A stretch of DNA of 44,642 bases from an uncultured Nitrospira sp. GTDB lineage: Bacteria > Nitrospirota > Nitrospiria > Nitrospirales > Nitrospiraceae. Every line of letters starts with the position of its first letter. Position 1 is the stretch's first letter. The stretch lies in NCBI GenBank assembly GCA_902500785.1, contig CABVRW010000030.1, forward strand, positions 1 through 44,642, given 5' to 3'. This document shows positions 42,714-44,642 of the stretch, one piece after another. Both the position numbers and the translations under genes were made by a program. Below the pieces are notes generated by a model that saw only the letters and a program-made list of their open reading frames with translations, was not told where the DNA came from and did not search any database.

Positions 42714-44068
42714 TGTGGTATCTGCTTTACAACAGCCTCCTGCTCCTGATTTCCCCGGTTATCCTGTTCGTCTTGTTGGCCAAGCCGCGATGTCGTCGCG
42801 GGTTGCCCCAGCGGTTTGGACTTCTGGCGGAGACGTCGTCGCCTGAGCCTGCCGTCGGGTCAGGCTGTATCTGGATACATGCGGTATCGTTGGGGGAGGT
42901 GGTGGCGGCCGCCCCGCTCGTGCGCGATCTGCGCCGGCGGTACCCCGCCGCGAGGTTGGTCGTCTCGACCGTGACTGAAACCGGACGTGAGGCGGTGGAG
43001 CAGCGGCTGGAGGGTGTGGCCGAGCATCGATATGCTCCGCTGGATTTTCCCTGGGTCGTCAATCAGGTGATCGACCATCTCCAGCCGAGTCTCTATGTGT
43101 TCGTCGAGACGGAACTCTGGCCGAATCTCCTGCGGAGCTTGCGGCGGCGGAAGGTGCCCTCGATTCTGGTCAACGGGCGGTTGTCCACACGATCCTTTCA
43201 GCGACAACGCCTGCCGGTGATCCGGGGGTTCTACCGGACGATGCTGAACATGATCAGTTGTTGCCTCATGCAATCGGAGCGGGATGCCCAGCGCATGATC
43301 GAGTTGGGAGCCGAGCCGTCGCGAGTCCGCTGTACGGGCAATATCAAGTTCGATCAGCCGATTCCGCAGGCTCCCGCCGGCGGGATGGTCCTGTCGAAAG
43401 CATCGCTCGGGCTGACCGACCGTGAACGGTTGTTGGTCGCTGGGAGCACGCATCCCGGAGAAGAAGAAGCGATCGTCGATGCCTATCAGGCCCTGGGCGC
43501 CGAATTCCCCGATCTTCGTTTGGTCCTGGCGCCTCGCCATATCGAGCGAGCGGCCCAGGTGGAACAGATGATCAGAGCCAAGGGCCTCACGGTGACCCGG
43601 CGCAGTACCGGCGGGAAAGAGCCGATGGCCGGGATCGGTCCGCGTGTGCTGGTGCTGGATACGCGGGGGGAGCTGGCCCTGTTGTATCGTGACGCAGTGG
43701 TGGCCTTCGTCGGGGGTACGCTGGCGCCGGTGGGAGGACACAATCTGTTGGAACCGGCGGTCTGGGGAAAACCGGTCCTCTTCGGTCCGCATACCGACCA
43801 TTGCGCAGAAGTGGCTGCGCTTCTGATGATTGCCCAGGGAGGACGGATGGTACGGGATGAACAGGATCTTGCGCAGGTGGTGCGGGAACTGCTTCGAAAT
43901 CCCGTGGCTGTGCAACGGATGGGGCTGGCGGCGCGGCAGGTGGTGGCCGACAATCAAGGCGCGCTTCAGCGCAGCATGGAGATCATCGCCACATTTCTCC
44001 CGGAGCGAGAGGCTTCGAAGGACTCGCGGATGGAGCAGCGGCGGGAGTTGTCGAGTCGGCAATCGTAA
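42713..44068 (+). CDS. waaA: 3-deoxy-D-manno-octulosonic acid (Kdo) transferase WaaA
   Basis: Adds one or more Kdo residues from CMP-Kdo to lipid IVA. In 451 residues: N-terminal membrane anchor (WYLLYNSLLLLISPVILFVL), then IWIHAVSLGEVVAAAPLVR with the catalytic Glu, STVTETGREA, PLDFPWVVNQ, VFVETELWPNLLR, VNGRLSTRSF, GNIKFDQP, VAGSTHPGEEE, LAPRHIERA, and the GT-B nucleotide site GGTLAPVGGHNLLEPA. ATG 42713 overlaps the shifted stop of the DUF374 gene. Its stop overlaps the lpxK start (TAATG). How many Kdo units it adds cannot be told. Confidence 0.96.
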   Translation: MWYLLYNSLLLLISPVILFVLLAKPRCRRGLPQRFGLLAETSSPEPAVGSGCIWIHAVSLGEVVAAAPLVRDLRRRYPAARLVVSTVTETGREAVEQRLEGVAEHRYAPLDFPWVVNQVIDHLQPSLYVFVETELWPNLLRSLRRRKVPSILVNGRLSTRSFQRQRLPVIRGFYRTMLNMISCCLMQSERDAQRMIELGAEPSRVRCTGNIKFDQPIPQAPAGGMVLSKASLGLTDRERLLVAGSTHPGEEEAIVDAYQALGAEFPDLRLVLAPRHIERAAQVEQMIRAKGLTVTRRSTGGKEPMAGIGPRVLVLDTRGELALLYRDAVVAFVGGTLAPVGGHNLLEPAVWGKPVLFGPHTDHCAEVAALLMIAQGGRMVRDEQDLAQVVRELLRNPVAVQRMGLAARQVVADNQGALQRSMEIIATFLPEREASKDSRMEQRRELSSRQS

Positions 44069-44642
44069 TGGCGGCGACCATGTCGAGAGGGCTGCGGTCC
44101 TGGCTGCGGTGGGTCGGGTATCCCTACGAACTCGCGGCGCGGGTTCGGCTGTGGTGTTACAACCATGGCTGGTTCAGGACACGTCGTCTCCCTCGTCCCG
44201 TGATCAGTGTGGGGAATCTGACGGTGGGCGGAACGGGAAAAACACCGGTCGTCATGCACCTGGTCGAACGGCTGACGGCGCAGGGAACACGCGTGGCCAT
44301 TTTGAGCCGAGGATATCGGCGTCGCAGCACCGCGCCGCAGTTGTTGGTCTCCGACGGGCAACAGGTGCTGGTGGGGCCGGAGGAGGCCGGGGATGAGCCG
44401 TATCTGATCGCGCGTCGCTGCCCTCGGGCCGTGGTGGCGGTGGGAGCGGACCGATACGCGCTCGGCCAATGGGTATTGACCCGCCTGCCGGTGGATTGTT
44501 TTGTCTTGGACGATGGGTTTCAACACGTCCAACTCTATCGCGATGTGAATTTGCTGCTGGTGGATGCCACTGACTCTGAGGGAATCCAGGCGGCATTGCC
44601 GATCGGGCGTTTACGGGAGCCCCTCTCGGCGGCGGCGCGTGC
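44068..44642 (+). CDS. lpxK: Tetraacyldisaccharide 4'-kinase LpxK (partial, cut by window end)
   Basis: Phosphorylates the 4' position of the lipid A disaccharide to give lipid IVA, the substrate of WaaA. The first 191 codons are here and the frame is still open at the window edge. P-loop SVGNLTVGGTGKTPVVMHL at about residues 47-65, SRGYRR, GDEPYLIARRCP, VGADRYA and LDDGFQHVQLYRD all match the family. ATG at 44068 overlaps the waaA stop by one base; a second ATG four codons on is possible. Last visible gene of the envelope operon. Confidence 0.95.
   Translation, partial: MAATMSRGLRSWLRWVGYPYELAARVRLWCYNHGWFRTRRLPRPVISVGNLTVGGTGKTPVVMHLVERLTAQGTRVAILSRGYRRRSTAPQLLVSDGQQVLVGPEEAGDEPYLIARRCPRAVVAVGADRYALGQWVLTRLPVDCFVLDDGFQHVQLYRDVNLLLVDATDSEGIQAALPIGRLREPLSAAAR

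Noticed and set aside
42860..44062. A 400-codon minus-strand frame opposite waaA
   Set aside because: Composition dominated by H, R, Q and P; no motif; waaA is certain.

Overview
The window is a dense, GC-rich bacterial chromosome segment with 41 protein genes (the last is cut by the window end). I see no RNA genes, insertion sequences, CRISPR array or prophage. A Pup-type proteasome locus sits beside complete outer-membrane and lipid A assembly genes. Actinobacteria have the first without the second, and most Gram-negatives the reverse, so Nitrospirota, most likely Nitrospira or a close relative, fits best. This is inferred from gene content, not from a database match.

Layout. (1) 70-4696, plus strand: translation housekeeping, ffh-rpsP-rimM-trmD-rplS-rnhB-yraN. 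(2) 4799-8926, plus: ftsE-ftsX, an EnvC-like murein hydrolase activator with degenerate zinc ligands, and a CtpA protease. (3) 8901-9395, minus: a free-standing PolX-type helix-hairpin-helix protein. (4) 9526-11288, plus: thiS-thiG-thiE for thiamine, behind a good sigma70 promoter. (5) 11435-18769, plus: mpa-dop-prcB-prcA-pafA and an intact M23 peptidase. The small Pup/UBact modifier gene is missing from the place it would be expected. (6) 18842-25227, minus: a signalling trio of six-PAS kinase, single-domain receiver and hybrid kinase. (7) 25448-31972, minus: galU-lon-thiL-DUF2062-HD hydrolase. (8) 32311-44642, plus: bamA, two Skp/OmpH genes, fabZ-lpxA-lpxI-oxidoreductase-lpxB-msbA-DUF374 acyltransferase-waaA-lpxK.

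How the parts work together. Region 8 builds lipid A (LpxA, LpxI, LpxB, LpxK), adds Kdo (WaaA) and probably a late acyl chain (DUF374/LpxJ type), flips the product (MsbA), and inserts outer-membrane proteins (BamA with Skp). Region 5 encodes the whole tagging and degradation machine: PafA ligates, Dop deamidates or removes the tag, Mpa unfolds, PrcAB degrades. Lon in region 7 is a second ATP-dependent protease. Thiamine genes are split between region 4 and thiL in region 7.

Most noteworthy points: the proteasome locus without a modifier gene; a -1 frameshift at a run of nine A in the DUF374 acyltransferase, with strong evidence that the shifted frame is the real one; a ThiS ending in Gly-Gly-Gly-Ala-Glu instead of Gly-Gly; a predicted Skp lipoprotein beside a normal Skp; a galU promoter placed so that the transcript would be leaderless; and a roughly 215-base leader before bamA. 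Six promoters are proposed by eye from -35/-10 hexamers and spacing. None is tested.
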